Source: Serripes groenlandicus (Eukaryota; Mollusca; Bivalvia; Cardiida; Cardiidae). From it: a stretch of 64,000 bases of DNA. Both the position numbers and the translations under genes were made by a program. The stretch spans positions 42,630,076 to 42,694,075 of the forward strand of contig JASEVX010000011.1 of the NCBI GenBank assembly GCA_031761405.1, written 5' to 3'. Below the pieces are notes generated by a model. It had not been told where the DNA came from and did not search any database. It saw only the letters and a program-made list of their open reading frames with translations. Each line of letters opens with the position of its first letter. Position 1 is the first letter of the stretch. Below are positions 1 to 11,349 of this stretch, piece after piece.

Positions 1-204
1 GAGCATTGATGAAATTAAAAGAAAAAGTTCACATCTATAGTCAACATATAACAAGTATACAATGGACAGAATGAACAAACTGTATGGGGAGAAACGTTTT
101 AAGTTTAGAAATTAAACAGATTTTTTATAAATAGGCAAAAACGTCCCCCGAATTTCGGGGCCGTAAACCAAACAGTTAAAGAAGTGTAGCCTAGGTGCTC
201 GTCA

Positions 205-480
205 GGGTCGTAAATCAAACTTTTAAAACAAACGCAGCCTAGGAAGTTAGGGAAAAGTTATTAAATACAAATTAAATGTGTCTAAAGATTTGATATAACG
301 GTAGAAGACATACATATTTTGCATCTTTTTGTATCTTAAATCAGTCAATACAATTTATTGATTCATAAAGGTTGCTTTTTCAAACATATAATCGAGTTTT
401 TCTTAACCTTAATAATGTTGGTTGCTCCTTTTTCGATTACGTCAGCCCATGGTACAAAATTAAAACCTATCCCATACTGA
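205..480. repeat. dispersed direct repeat, copy 1
   Basis: This stretch, from a GCCTAGG motif to the CCTATCCCATACTGACG segment, recurs in the same orientation at about 3965-4240 with clear but incomplete identity. Shared landmarks are AACGGTAGAAGACATAC and TTTTCGATTACGTCA. Copy 1 has an extra partial duplication of its left end around 160-235. No coding potential or element ends were recognised. Confidence 0.6.
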
Positions 481-2010
481 CGCTCAATAATGCTCATCTA
501 TATGAAATAATCACATTTTAATATGTTAAGACTTCTCCTAGAAGTTTTCAAGGATGTTTATTATGGATGCATTGTATGTGGGAAAGGTATACGTAAACCT
601 ACACATTTATACATAAAGACAATAAATGCCGTGAAGAAAATAACGAAAGTCGTGTCGTATTAACATATACTGGTTGACTTAAAAAGGAAAAAATTGAAAT
701 GAACCATCCATTAATTGACATAGACATTTTTTGGTCTGATTTAAATGAGATTGCCGCAAATGCGACAAACGGCTAATGTGATAACTTGTAGAACGATGCA
801 GACCTAAGCTAAGTTTATATGTGCAGGTTGATCCAGATCAACACAGATTGCAAAGTTAGTATGGTTATATTTCGCAAGGCAGAAATGGATTACGTAAACG
901 GAAGTCAATGTGTACAGCAAACGCTTGAGAACCATACAACACTAGTCACACGGTTTTCCGACGTTACGCAAACAACGCTCACCATTGTCGTTCTATATGC
1001 GACTTAATCCTGGGATAACATCTCTCGTGTAATTGTTATCGCCATTTGTCGAGCGTCCGTCCGTCAACAGCTTCTTCTCTGTAACCAGCGGGTCATTTGG
1101 AATGAAAATTAGCAGAAAGCCTCGACTCAATGTCCTAACCAAAATACCTCCATTGCTACCGAAAGAAAAACACTTTAAAGCATTTCTCCTGCCAAACCGG
1201 CTGACATATTTCCAAATAAATTTGTACCGTCAAATAAAATTGGGTTACCGTCTATAAGATCCCTTCAAGCAATTTTGATTTGTCGAAAGACTTGGTCACC
1301 GGGGGCGTGGCGATTGTTTCCTTACATAACTATAGTAACAATTTAAAAGATCTTCTCCTCCGAATGTATTTGATCGAGCTACAAATAATTTTGTAGCGAT
1401 GTTCTTTAGGTGACCCTCTATCAGATCACTTCAAACCGTGTTCATTGGTCGAAAGAATCCTTGTTCTAACTTTACAACATCTATGCACGAATTTTAAAAA
1501 CTATTTCAGAATATGATGGACCAAGCTAAGACTGAACATTCCTATAGTTTTTTATTCGATTACAAGGTCCGATTTGTATTCATTACGTATAATAGATAAC
1601 TACGTCATATAGGTAATGCGAATAAACAATTGGAAATTACTCAGAGGGATAGGGGTTAAATTGACACCGTCATTAATATTTAACGAACTTTTTCTACAGA
1701 CAGGTTATTGGAAATGGCGCCAAGCAGATGAAAGGCCAATTAGGTCTAATTAGCTTTCTCTATAAGGAGAAAACATTTGAAACGGATCATCAATCATATA
1801 ACCAGAATAACCTTCAAATATGTAGGGATAGGTAGGAACGTGGAATAATAGACTATTTTAACATGTCAAAATAGACCTTCTTTCATGTATTACAGTATAA
1901 CAGACAAAAGCCAGCGTCAGTCTCGTATTTTAGATTATAATTTCCGGTATTTTCAAGTTTTTGTATTCACATAAGACAGAGTGTCTGTCTTGAATATAAC
2001 AATCAAACGA
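481..2010. other. unannotated AT-rich sequence
   Basis: No gene or recognised repeat was seen. Reading frames are short (under 75 codons), lack family resemblance and are not supported by composition. Confidence 0.5.
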
Positions 2011-2100
2011 ACACGCATTTACACATACATATACACGCACGCATATACACATACATATTCACACACGCATATATATACACACACACATATATGAATATAC
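2011..2100. repeat. CA/ACAT-rich microsatellite
   Basis: Imperfect run of ACAC, ACAT and GCATATACAC units leading into the larger TA/GA microsatellite block downstream. Confidence 0.75.
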
Positions 2101-2175
2101 TTTATAGACTTAGACCTGATTTTGTTTCCAAGCTAATTACATATGATTAAACAAAGGAATAGAGAGATAAAGATG

Positions 2176-2528
<353 letters not shown>

Positions 2529-2644
2529 AGATATGGGTGTCAAGATGCAATTACATGTTGCAAAGGGTTAATATTAAATGCTGTTTTTTAGAACGGTGGC
2601 CGGTGACCTTTATCAACTTAACGATACAATCTAGGAACTCTTGA

Positions 2645-3960
2645 ACATTTAGGAACACCGCGGTTATTAGACTTAAACACTTAATAGGTTGTTTCCAGTT
2701 AAACGTTATTTTCAACAGTTATTCATCCGCATCACGACAGACAGTTCCACTGTGACCTGGTTTTATGGCGTCAGTACTTCACACAAGCAGGACAAATCAA
2801 TATAGATCAACAAGAAGAATTTTGATGCAAAGCATCAAAGACGCCGATCATGATTTTGAAGCTCATGATTTTGACTTAAAGGAAGCAGATGCAGTTCAGT
2901 ACATTTAAATAACCTGTGCAAGCAGACAGGATGTAAATATTTCCAACAAGAAGGCCAAATGTCCCTTAATTTTAAACAAAAAGGCCGAAGTGTGCATATA
3001 TTGCTCACATGGCTACCATAGCCTATATAAAAAGGTACCAAGAGCAGGAAGGGTCAATATTAACGTAGGAATTAAACGTTTTATATGCTACGATCTATGT
3101 GATATTCAGCATGTGAAGTTTATTCGTGAAATGACAAGTTGAGTCCTGAAACCATTTGGTTTACGGTTTGCTTAACATACACTGCAACTATAATGTGTCA
3201 TACAAGCTGAAGTTTCTCAATTTGTTTTTACCAATACACTGTTTTAGATCCATTAGCTAAAAAAAAAGTAGGTGCTTAAATGTTAACATATATTAGGTTT
3301 ATTGCCTCTAGTTAAAAGTTAAGTGTGACACAAGCTTTGGAAGGAGAGGTAGAAGTCTATTCTCCTTCCAGTTTAGCAGAAGTATGATAGTAAAAACGGG
3401 AGTATATAAACAAAGAATACGAAGTAATTAAAAAAGAAAAGAAAGATATGTATAATTATTAAAACTGTTTTGTTCGTTTGTAATGTGACTTTAATCGTTT
3501 TGAACATGCCAGTAGAAAACTGAAAAATAAACAAAAGAAAATGGTCACGTCAGTTCCCCAAGAGCAAAGAGCGAAAACCAGTTGGTACGAATCGTTCATT
3601 TCGAACGAAACATGAAAACCCTGGTACGAATCCAATGAATTTTAGAAATCGGATGAAATCGTGAAAACAGCGAAGTATTCATAACGGAAGGACGCAGAGA
3701 TCATTTAATTATCTATGGGAACCGATGACACCTTGTCGTCTATTAAATAAGAATGACCAAAATCGCCAAGCGATGACATGCTGCATTTACAAATAATAGA
3801 ACGGGTCACGTTACGGCCATGCCTATTGCATAGTTGGGTTAACGTTGTTTTTACAGTTTCTAGAATTATACTGTAATATGTAGTAATTAAAATGAATCAT
3901 CATTGATTTTTTAAAGATTACTCGTTTATTTAAAAATTTCAATATTAACTTTTTTCTGAG
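2645..3960. other. unannotated AT-rich sequence
   Basis: No gene, tandem repeat or recognised element was seen over this 1.3 kb. Only frames of 70 codons or fewer are present. Confidence 0.5.
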
Positions 3961-3964
3961 CTTT

Positions 3965-4240
3965 GATGGATCAAATCAAACTATAAAGAAAGCGTAGCCT
4001 AGGAAGTTAGGGGAAAGTTATTAAATACCCATTATATGTGTCTAAAGTTTTGTAATAACGGTAGAAGACATACGTGTTTTGTATCTTGCTGTTTCTTAAA
4101 TCATGTTATACAATTTATTTATTCATAAAGGTTGTTTTTTTTTCAAACATATAACAGTGTTTTTCTTAACAATAATAATGTTAGTTGCTCCCTTTTCGAT
4201 TACGTCACTCCATGGTACAAATTTAAAACCTATCCCATAT
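3965..4240. repeat. dispersed direct repeat, copy 2
   Basis: Second copy of the repeat at 205-480, same orientation, about 3.76 kb apart. Between them lie microsatellite and unannotated sequence with no retroviral-type coding region, so an LTR interpretation is weak. Confidence 0.6.
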
Positions 4241-4268
4241 TGACGCCGCAGTTCCACGCGGCGTCAAT
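4239..4268. repeat. short perfect hairpin at end of repeat copy 2
   Basis: ATTGACGCCGC and GCGGCGTCAAT flank an 8-base loop. Copy 1 has only TGACGC at the matching position, so the GC-rich stem is specific to copy 2 or was lost from copy 1. Confidence 0.8.
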
Positions 4269-4718
4269 AATGCATTACAAGGCTTTGCTCAATGCATCGT
4301 AATGGTAACATGGTATAAATACGGGTTATTCCAGTTAATGTGGTGTATTCCAAAAATAGAGTATCTTAAACAATAAAAGTTTATATTGCAGCTGTGAAAA
4401 CACTTTCCAAACAATCAAGATTTGCTTTTTATTTGATTATTTTAAGGAGAGTCTGCTGTTAAAACAATTAAAAAAGACAACGATACACTTACACTTTTGA
4501 AGGAAATCCTTTTTTTTTTTTTTATACAAAGGTTTCAAAAAGTAAATGTGATCATTTTATAAGCTTTCAAAGGTCATCTGCATTAGGTATTTGGTAGGAT
4601 GATTAGGAACTCGTGATTATTCTATTAGCTTTTTACACAATGAACCGCCATCTCCGTCCTCTTACACGTAATATAATGTCAAGTAAGATCTGCAAACTCT
4701 GTCCACTAACAACAAATA

Positions 4719-4981
4719 TGAGCCTTCCCGCCAGAAAACCAACATTGTGGACTCTGTGTAAAGTATCGAACCGGATCAGCATAAGCATGCCGCGCAGGCT
4801 TACCCGAATAGACAGTTTTCGTCTCCTGTTGATTTTCTGTTTCAGGCATCATTACTCCATACCTTTATGCCCCTGAGACGGAATTTGTCGGCTCGGATCA
4901 GTCTGCGCGGACTGCATAGGCTGATCTGGTTCGATACATTACGCAGAGGCTATGATGTTCATTTTCTCGCAGGACGGCTCA
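4719..4981 (+). mobile_element. MITE family M, full copy
   Basis: Inverted ends TGAGCC...AGAAAACCAACA and its complement are each flanked by TA (4717-4718 and 4982-4983). The inside is itself largely palindromic: a CCGGATCAGC / GCTGATCTGG arm pair around a CCTCC..GATTTTCTGTTTCAGG core. There is no coding capacity. TA flanks suggest a Tc1/mariner-type target preference, which is inference. Confidence 0.85.
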
Positions 4982-5009
4982 TATAGCGCTAAAATAGGCA
5001 TAAACCACC

Positions 5010-5177
5010 TGCTTTGTCTATTAAAATGTAGTGTAGCCCCTAAAGTAAGCCGAAACAACCCACTTTCTCTACTAACATGTAATCTAGCGCTAAGTCCAGC
5101 CATAATTGCCTGCTCTGATCGCCTACATGTCCTGCAGTGCTCAGTGAAGCCATTATCGCCTACTATGTCTGCTTACA
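5010..5177 (+). repeat. diverged units of ~86-bp tandem repeat, left of gap
   Basis: Contains diverged copies of the TCTCTN..ACATGTA and GCGCTAAGTCNAGCC segments that repeat regularly to the right of the gap. Confidence 0.55.
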
Positions 5178-5377
5178 NNNNNNNNNNNNNNNNNNNNNNN
5201 NNNNNNNNNNNNNNNNNNNNNNNNNNNNNNNNNNNNNNNNNNNNNNNNNNNNNNNNNNNNNNNNNNNNNNNNNNNNNNNNNNNNNNNNNNNNNNNNNNNN
5301 NNNNNNNNNNNNNNNNNNNNNNNNNNNNNNNNNNNNNNNNNNNNNNNNNNNNNNNNNNNNNNNNNNNNNNNNNNNNN
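5178..5377. other. assembly gap (200 N)
   Basis: Exactly 200 N. The round number suggests a placeholder rather than a measured size. It lies inside a tandem array, so the true length is probably unknown and may be larger. Confidence 0.99.
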
Positions 5378-5700
5378 CTGTACATTTAGATGTATTAAAG
5401 CGCCAAGTCAAGCCAGACAGCTTACATGTATTGAAGCGCCAAGTCAAGCCGGAACAGCCTTCTCTGTTCACTTAGATGTGTTAAAGCGCTAAGTCAATCC
5501 AGACCACTTACATGTATTGTAGCACCAAGTCAAGCCGGAACAGCCTTCTCTGTTCACTTAGATGTATTAAAGCGCCAAGTCAGCCAGACCACTTACATGT
5601 TGTATTGAAGCGCCAAGTCAAAGCCGGAACAACCTTCTCTGTTCACTTAGATGTATTAAAGCGCTTAGTCAAGCCAGACCGCTTACATGTATTACGTACC
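5378..5700 (+). repeat. ~86-bp tandem repeat, right of gap
   Basis: Each unit pairs two related half-units, TTAAAGCGCCAAGTCAAGCC followed by AGACNNCTTACATG, and TTGAAGCGCCAAGTCAAGCC followed by GGAACAGCCTTCTCTG. Repeat starts (TCTCTGTTCACTTAGATG) at 5461, 5547 and 5636 give a period of 86-89 bp. Confidence 0.85.
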
Positions 5701-6163
5701 CCCACGTTTATCTAACATCTAGGTCACAATTAATACTTTTGAGTTGAACTCCGACAGTTATCAAGATGATTATACGACGTGCTTGAGAAATGGTAGAAAT
5801 GTGCATTTATGGACAGTGTATACATGTTTAGGTCAGCCTGTACATCTTCCCTGTCTTACCAGAATCTTCACGAGTTGACAGAAGCTTTAAACAATCTATC
5901 TTGTATCAGTAATTCATGAACAGTGTATTGTCTTTATTTGACTGTTCAGTCTGATCTGGTTCTACACTGTTCACAAGAGTAAATTTGTACCTTTTCCCAT
6001 GCACATCCTCATGTATACTTTCATTTATCAAGATGTTACCATTCTTCCTTAAAACATTTCTAGCCATATTATCTGAACATTTTCCGATATACAAAACATC
6101 ATCTGTATCAGAAGAGCTTAAAAATATCGAAGCTGATTAAAGAACATCTAGACAGTTACAGAT
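5701..6163. other. mostly unannotated; possible 3'-terminal exon on minus strand
   Basis: The minus strand from about 6137 to 5906 is open, ends with a stop, and would read ...SSDTDDVLYIGKCSDNMARN... to ...DNTLFMNY. Composition is acidic/polar and protein-like, and candidate AG acceptors lie upstream (6115-6135). No family was recognised and there is no supporting neighbouring exon, so this is only a candidate. Confidence 0.15.
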
Positions 6164-6439
6164 TAATTGATTGATTGGAGTTTAAACACCGTTTTTAAAA
6201 AATTCCCAGTTATATCACGGCGGCTCGTTCACCTATTCATGCATTCTATCCACACAACAATCTGCCGAAGCAACTGGCTGCATTTCCACATAGACTTAAC
6301 CCATTGGTGGAAGACTAATGATGCATGTCGCATTGACTTTTGTCAATCGTCGGAAAGAATGTTTGCCGAGCTGGGATTCGAACTCACAACCCCTGGATTG
6401 ACAGCCCGCGTCGCTACCGACTTAGCTACCGGGGCTCGG
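6164..6439 (-). mobile_element. SINE-A (tRNA-derived), near full length
   Basis: On the minus strand it starts with a tRNA-like head: acceptor CCGAGC/GCTCGG, A box TAGCTAAGTCGGTAGCG, B box GAGTTCGAATCCC. A ~200-bp body follows, then the common tail GCCGTGATATAACTGG...AACGGTGTTTAAACTCC ending in CAATCAAT. Pol III promoter boxes are internal, as in other tRNA SINEs. Confidence 0.85.
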
Positions 6440-6482
6440 CAGCAGCTACAGATACAAGTATAAGTATTGACATGAGTTAAAC

Positions 6483-6597
6483 ACATTGCGACAAAAGGAG
6501 ATATTGCTCAACATGAAGAACTACTCCGTTTGCTGTTTGCTGCTATGCTTTCGTGAGTCGTCTTCTGATGAAGACCCTGCATGTGGGAAAGTGTTAA
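6483..6597 (+). mobile_element. MITE family Y, right-half fragment
   Basis: Matches the right half of Y: ATTGCGACAAAAGGAGA.., palindromic centre, GTCGTCT.., ending ATGTGGGAAAGTGTTAA. It shares its terminal TTAA with the next full copy. Confidence 0.65.
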
Positions 6598-6820
6598 CCC
6601 TTTCGCACATATAACACATTTGTAGCAGACGACTTTGGAAACATCTTATCAAAAATGTACACAATCTCCATTAATGACAGTTTAATTATTAAATAAAGTT
6701 GAAATCATTGTCGCAAATTGTGAAATTGCTCATCATGAGCAATTTCACCTTTGCTACAATGTTTTCAAAAGTCGTCTGCTGCAGATGCGTCTGAAAGCGT
6801 CTATATATGGGAAAGGGTTG
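6594..6820 (+). mobile_element. MITE family Y, full copy
   Basis: Begins TTAACCCTTTCGCACATA and ends TATATGGGAAAGGGTT. The centre is the palindrome AATTGCTCATCATGAGCAATT. Ends starting CCC inside TTAA are typical of piggyBac-type nonautonomous elements; the assignment is inference. Confidence 0.85.
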
Positions 6821-6988
6821 ATAAACCGATTTGACAGGAAAAAGACGGTGCAGCCAAAAACTCTGAAACGTTTAATGACATTGCACCCTCGTTCATTTAC
6901 CCAACATGCAATAAAGTAGAAAATTAAAAATTAATAATTTATAAGGAAAGTATTACATTGGTGAATTCGAGAGGCAAACGCTGTGTTT

Positions 6989-7477
6989 GGTAAACCTTTT
7001 CACAATCGCAGACGTATTTAGACGCATCTACAGCCGTTGAAGTTTGTTAAAATCGAGGGCTTGGTGTGAAACAGTTGTAACTTAAAACCTATTTTGAAAA
7101 CCCTGGTTTAGGGGCAATTTTGACCCTTTTGTAAACAATGCAAATTTAGGTGCCATTGCTCAGACCAAGCAATGGCACCTAAATTTCCATTGTTTACCAA
7201 GAAAAATGATTTAATGCTTATAAAGACTTTATGGCGAGGTGATTAACATTGGTAAAAAAATACCAATTTTAGTTACAACTGTTTCACGCCAAGCCCTCGA
7301 AATAATTTGGCAAAACGAGACATTGGTGATAATGTTCAATTTCTCAATTGGTCATTTGTTTTCTACTCTATTCAATACTTGTACTTTCATCTGTATAAGA
7401 GAGCAAATTCCCTAGTTTTGCAAGCATAGTTTTCAAAGTCGCCTGCTGCAGATTTGTTGTATATGGGAGAGGGTTAC
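6989..7477 (-). mobile_element. MITE family Y interrupted by family Z
   Basis: The left part (CCTTTTCACAATCGCAGACG...) stops at about 7052 and the right part resumes at about 7301, ending GCTGCAGATTTGTTGTATATG and GGAGAGGGTTA. Removing 7053-7300 gives a contiguous, diverged Y copy. Confidence 0.7.
7053..7300. mobile_element. palindromic MITE family Z, copy 1
   Basis: Ends TCGAGGGCTTGGTGTGAAAC and its complement, followed inward by GTTGTAACT, AACCAGGG and GTAAACAATG arms. The centre is GGTGCCATTGCTC....AAGCAATGGCACC. Nearly the whole element is self-complementary. Confidence 0.9.
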
Positions 7478-7805
7478 AGATAACGTGGGCTTGTTATATA
7501 GGGATAGGTAGAATATAATCGACCGCCATGGCTGATTGTTTGTATGTTTAAAATGTGTTTAACGCCGCTTTACTATTCAGTTACCCAATTACACCAAGGT
7601 GTTTTCTGAACAGTCCTTCTGGTCAGTACTTCATGGACGGCAGATCAAATGCTGTTCTCGCAATCCCGACTGCAAAGAAATGAACTAACTTCTAGCCCAG
7701 ACCTCTTTTCCAATCGCAGACACATGTTGACTCATTCGTAGCAGACGCCTTTTGCAAAAAAATAATGTGACAAAAGACAGTAATGTTTCCATTTGCTACT
7801 GTATG

Positions 7806-8041
7806 TTAACGCTTTCCGACGCCTTTGCAGCAGACGGTTTTTTTAAATCATGGCGACGAAAGAAGAAATTGCTCAAAATTTTCTCCTTTTATCACAATGT
7901 TGTCAACTCTATTTAACTCTATTTAACTATTGAACTTTCATTTAAAGGCAGTTTCCATTTTTTTTTTTTGGGGGGGGGGGGGGGGGAGGGGGGGGGTATG
8001 TTTTCAACGTTATTTGCTGCAGATTTGTGGTATGTGGTAAA
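7806..8041 (-). mobile_element. MITE family Y, copy with poly-G expansion
   Basis: Starts TTAACGCTTTCCGACGCC, has the GACGAAAGAAGAAATTGCTC centre and ends TGCAGATTTGTGGTATGTGG. A T/G homopolymer tract has grown inside the right arm. A further diverged Y-like left end is visible at about 7695-7800. Confidence 0.75.
7958..7996 (+). repeat. T12 / G17-A-G9 homopolymer tract
   Basis: Twelve T are followed by 17 G, one A and nine G. On sequence alone it could form a G-quadruplex, and it is a likely site of sequencing error. Confidence 0.95.
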
Positions 8042-8573
8042 CTCTATGCATTAGTTATACTCTCGATTCGAAAGACTGTTATTATTTTGGTCTTAAAAGT
8101 TTTTTCAATGTCGTCTAATGCAGATACGCTGTATGTTATAAATAGTTGAAAGCAAGTCTTTGTTATGACTGAGTCATGTGTTGTAAAGACAACGATCGCC
8201 TGATCTGTCCTAACATTGACTTTATAGATCAGCCTGCACTTCTGGACATGTTTGCAAAAATGCAAATTCAAATTCAATTGTTTATTAAGTTATATAGGCC
8301 CCCAGCCCGTTATATACATTTACAGATACGTATTGACGGTATATATACAGTTTTATGCAGACAAGTCTACATATTATCTTAATCTAAAATCGTATTTGGG
8401 TTTTGTCGTAGATAGTTCAAATAGCCCGTCGGACATTTTCCACCAACATATATCGAGGCAAATGACCATTGGTTTGTCTGCGAGTAGAGTGTAATACACT
8501 CAGAAGATTGAAGGAATTCTTATCCAGGGAGAATAATGTTAGAAGGTCCGTTTTCAATACGTCGAATCTCTTT

Positions 8574-8781
8574 CAACCCTTTCCAACATACAACAAATTT
8601 ACAGCAGATTTTTTTCAAAACATTTAATCAAAAATATGGAATTTGTCTTTAAAGGAAATAGCTATTATTGAATACAGTTGAAAATTCCAATAAATTGCTC
8701 AATATGAGCAATTTTGAATTTTGCAACAAAGTTTTCAAAAGTCTTCAGGCGTCAGAAAGCGTTTGTATCTGGTAATGGTTT
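8574..8781 (+). mobile_element. MITE family Y, diverged copy
   Basis: Begins AACCCTTTCCAACATACAAC, has a central ATTGCTCAATATGAGCAATT palindrome and ends GCGTCAGAAAGCGTTTGTAT plus a degraded GGTAATGGTTTA. Confidence 0.7.
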
Positions 8782-9076
8782 ACTGTAGGTACTATATTTG
8801 GAAGCTATTCGGTTTTATTGCAATTTCTAGTTTAGATCTAGACATACATTAGCGTTATGGTAACAATGACGTCTTTCTTCGCTGACACTAACGATTTGGA
8901 GGAGAAAATGTATTGTCACTTAACAAACCAATAGCAGACTAGCTTTGAAAATATCTTGCCCCGAAACTATTTGAGCTCTTTTCTCTAAATAAGACTTCTG
9001 TTTTGTCAATTTAGGAAATGCTTTGACTTCTGCACAATCAGATGCATGATGTTAAATTATAGAAGAAATAAATTAG
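8782..9076. other. unannotated sequence
   Basis: No gene or recognised repeat was seen. Confidence 0.5.
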
Positions 9077-9135
9077 CCGTTCAACTGAAAACCAACATTC
9101 TGACTCTGCGTAATGTATCGACTCAGATCAGCAAG
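9077..9135 (+). mobile_element. MITE family M, terminal fragment
   Basis: Matches the M left end: GCCGTTCAACTGAAAACC, then CTGCGTAATGTATCGACTC. It is truncated after GATCAGC. Confidence 0.6.
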
Positions 9136-9253
9136 AAACTGTAGTCTGCCACATGCTCTCTAAAATGTCGACGGAATTGGTTGATTTGTCTTCGTCTATA
9201 CATAGTCAAGTAAATTCACCTTCATGTGTAAACATGCTGACGTTATTCGAACG

Positions 9254-9466
9254 ACTTGTAGACCTGCGGGATGGCTCATATCATCTGCGTAATGTATCGA
9301 CCAGATCAGCCTGCGCTGTCCGCGCAGACTGATCCGGCCGACACATTCCGTCTTAGGGGGGAAAGATGTATAGAGTAGTGATTCCTGAAACAGAAAATCC
9401 ACAGGAGGCAAAAAGTGTCTATCCGGGTAAGCCTGTGCGGCATGCTTAGGCTGATCCGGGTCGATA
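9254..9466 (-). mobile_element. MITE family M, truncated composite copy
   Basis: A short M end (GCGGGATGGCTCA) is joined through TATCATCTGCGTAATG to a truncated M interior running to GATCCGGGTCGATAC. The same junction, on the other strand, is at about 12400-12416, so both derive from a composite subfamily rather than independent truncations. Confidence 0.8.
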
Positions 9467-9931
9467 CCTGGTTTTATTGCTTGTTCTGTTTGGTGTATGG
9501 TAATTTACGCCGCTTTCAATAATGTGTCAACCACATTTCGCGTGTTTCCCTTGCAAAATGTTTCTCACCCAGGTTGCTCTTGGTTTAAAATTAGGTTTTC
9601 ACCATTGTATAAACGTTCTTATTCAACATTTCAAGATAATAATTGTTCCGTTATGGGACATTAGCCGATCAGAAACTGTGTTACTTCTGTTAAATACGAA
9701 TGAATTAGAATTAAGCGAAAATTACATTTTGTTTAAAGCAATATGTTGATATGTGATCATGTTAAAAGACAACGATTTGCAAACAAAATCACCATTGCAA
9801 CACTTTAATGTGCTTTCAGTATAATTATTTCCGAGCGAGTTGTGTTTGTACTGTGTGTTACGTAACTTTGAATAATGTGTCAATGTGTCCAATAACGTCC
9901 TTGTTATCACCCTACCAATTCGATAGAAGTA

Positions 9932-10848
9932 CTTATGTGACAGGCCGATTACGATCAACGTGGTCTGTTGTGTTTTTCTTTCATATTTCTTCTGTGGGGA
10001 ATATGTGTAGATTGCTCTCAGACAAAATACGACCGCCTTGAGCGGTGTTGTTGTTGTGTACGATATAACTTATGTGACAGGCCGTTTAAGATCAACGTGG
10101 TCTGTTGTTTTTATTTCATATTTCTTCTGTGGAGAATATGTGTAGATTTCTCTCAGACAAAATACGACCGCATTGAGCGGTGTTGTTGTTGTGTACGATA
10201 TAACTTATGTGACAGGCCGTTTAAGATCAACGTGGTCTGTTGTTTTTCCTTCATATTTCTTCTGTGGGGAATATGTGTAGATTGCTCTCAGACAAAATAC
10301 GACCGCCTTGAGCGGTGTTGTTGTTGTGTACGATATAACTTATGTGACAGGCCGTTTAAGATCAACGTGGTCTGTTGTTTTTCTTTCATATTTCTTCTGT
10401 GGGGAATATGTGTAGATTGCTCTCAGACAAAATAGGACCGCCTTGAGTGGTGGTGTTGTTGTGTACGATATAACTTATGTGACAGGCCGTTTAAGATCAA
10501 CGTGGTCTGTTGTGTTTTTCTTTCATATTTCTTCTGTGGGGAATATGTGTAGATTGCTCTCAGACAAAATACGACCGCCTTGAGCGGTGTTGTTGTTGTG
10601 TACGATATAACTTATGTGACAGGCCGTTTAAGATCAACGTGGTCTGTTGTTTTTCTTTCATATTTCTTCTGTGGGGAATATGCGTAGATTGATCTCAGAC
10701 AAAATACGACCGCCTTGAGCGGTGTTGTTGTTGTGTACGATATAACTTATGTGACAGGCCGTTTAAGATCAACGTGGTCTGTAGTTTTTCTTTCATATTT
10801 CTTCTGTGGGGAATATGTGTAGATTGCTCTCAGACAAAATACGACCGC
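9932..10848 (+). repeat. 135-bp tandem repeat, ~6.8 copies
   Basis: Unit anchors CTTATGTGACAGG start at 9932, 10069, 10204, 10339, 10474, 10611 and 10746, giving a period of 135-137 bp. Because 135 is a multiple of three, a Cys-rich frame (...CVDCSQTKYDR...) stays open through several units. Two units carry 2-bp insertions that break the frame, so I read it as noncoding. A stray 25-bp piece of the unit recurs at about 11060-11084. Confidence 0.95.
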
Positions 10849-10920
10849 GACAGACACTGTAACCTCTTTCCTTCAGACATCAAATGTGTAGCATATCTAG
10901 GCAAAACTATTGGACAATCC

Positions 10921-11010
10921 CATGAATCAAAATGAGTTGAAAACAGTATGGCTAAAAGAAAGAAGAGCAATTTCTCTTTCTGCCACAATTTTGTTTCAAA
11001 AGGGTTAAGA
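10921..11010 (+). mobile_element. MITE family Y, fragment
   Basis: Has the Y right-half pattern: GAAAACAGTATGGC, AGAAGAGCAATTTCTC, TGCCACAATTTTG, AAAAGGGTTAA. Confidence 0.5.
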
Positions 11011-11086
11011 ATAACGCGATCGAGGGTTTGATTTACTCATTTCTCGTTAGCGAACATTTGTAGATTGCTCTCAGACAAAATACATT

Positions 11087-11349
11087 TGAGCCGTTCCGTC
11101 AGAAAACCAACAGTGTTGACTCTGCGTAAAGTATCGACCCGGATCAGTCTAAGCATGCCGCGCAGGCTAACCCGGACAAGCACTTTTCGCCTCCTGTGGC
11201 TTTTCTGTTTCAGGAATAATTACTCTATACCACTATCCCACTGAGACGGAATGTGTCGGCCCGGGTTAGCCTGTGCGGACTGCGCAGACTGATCTGGGTC
11301 GATACATTACGCAAAGTCAATAATGTTGGTTTTCTCGTGGAACGGCTCA
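11087..11349 (+). mobile_element. MITE family M, full copy
   Basis: Begins TGAGCCGTTCCGTCAG and ends CTCGTGGAACGGCTCA, with the usual paired GATCAG arms inside. Flanks are TT rather than TA. Confidence 0.85.

Noticed and set aside
5137..5475. Reading frames across 5178-5377
   Set aside because: They consist of unknown bases from the assembly gap.
9968..10692. Cys-rich repeat protein
   Set aside because: 135-bp satellite translation broken by 2-bp insertions; no gene context.
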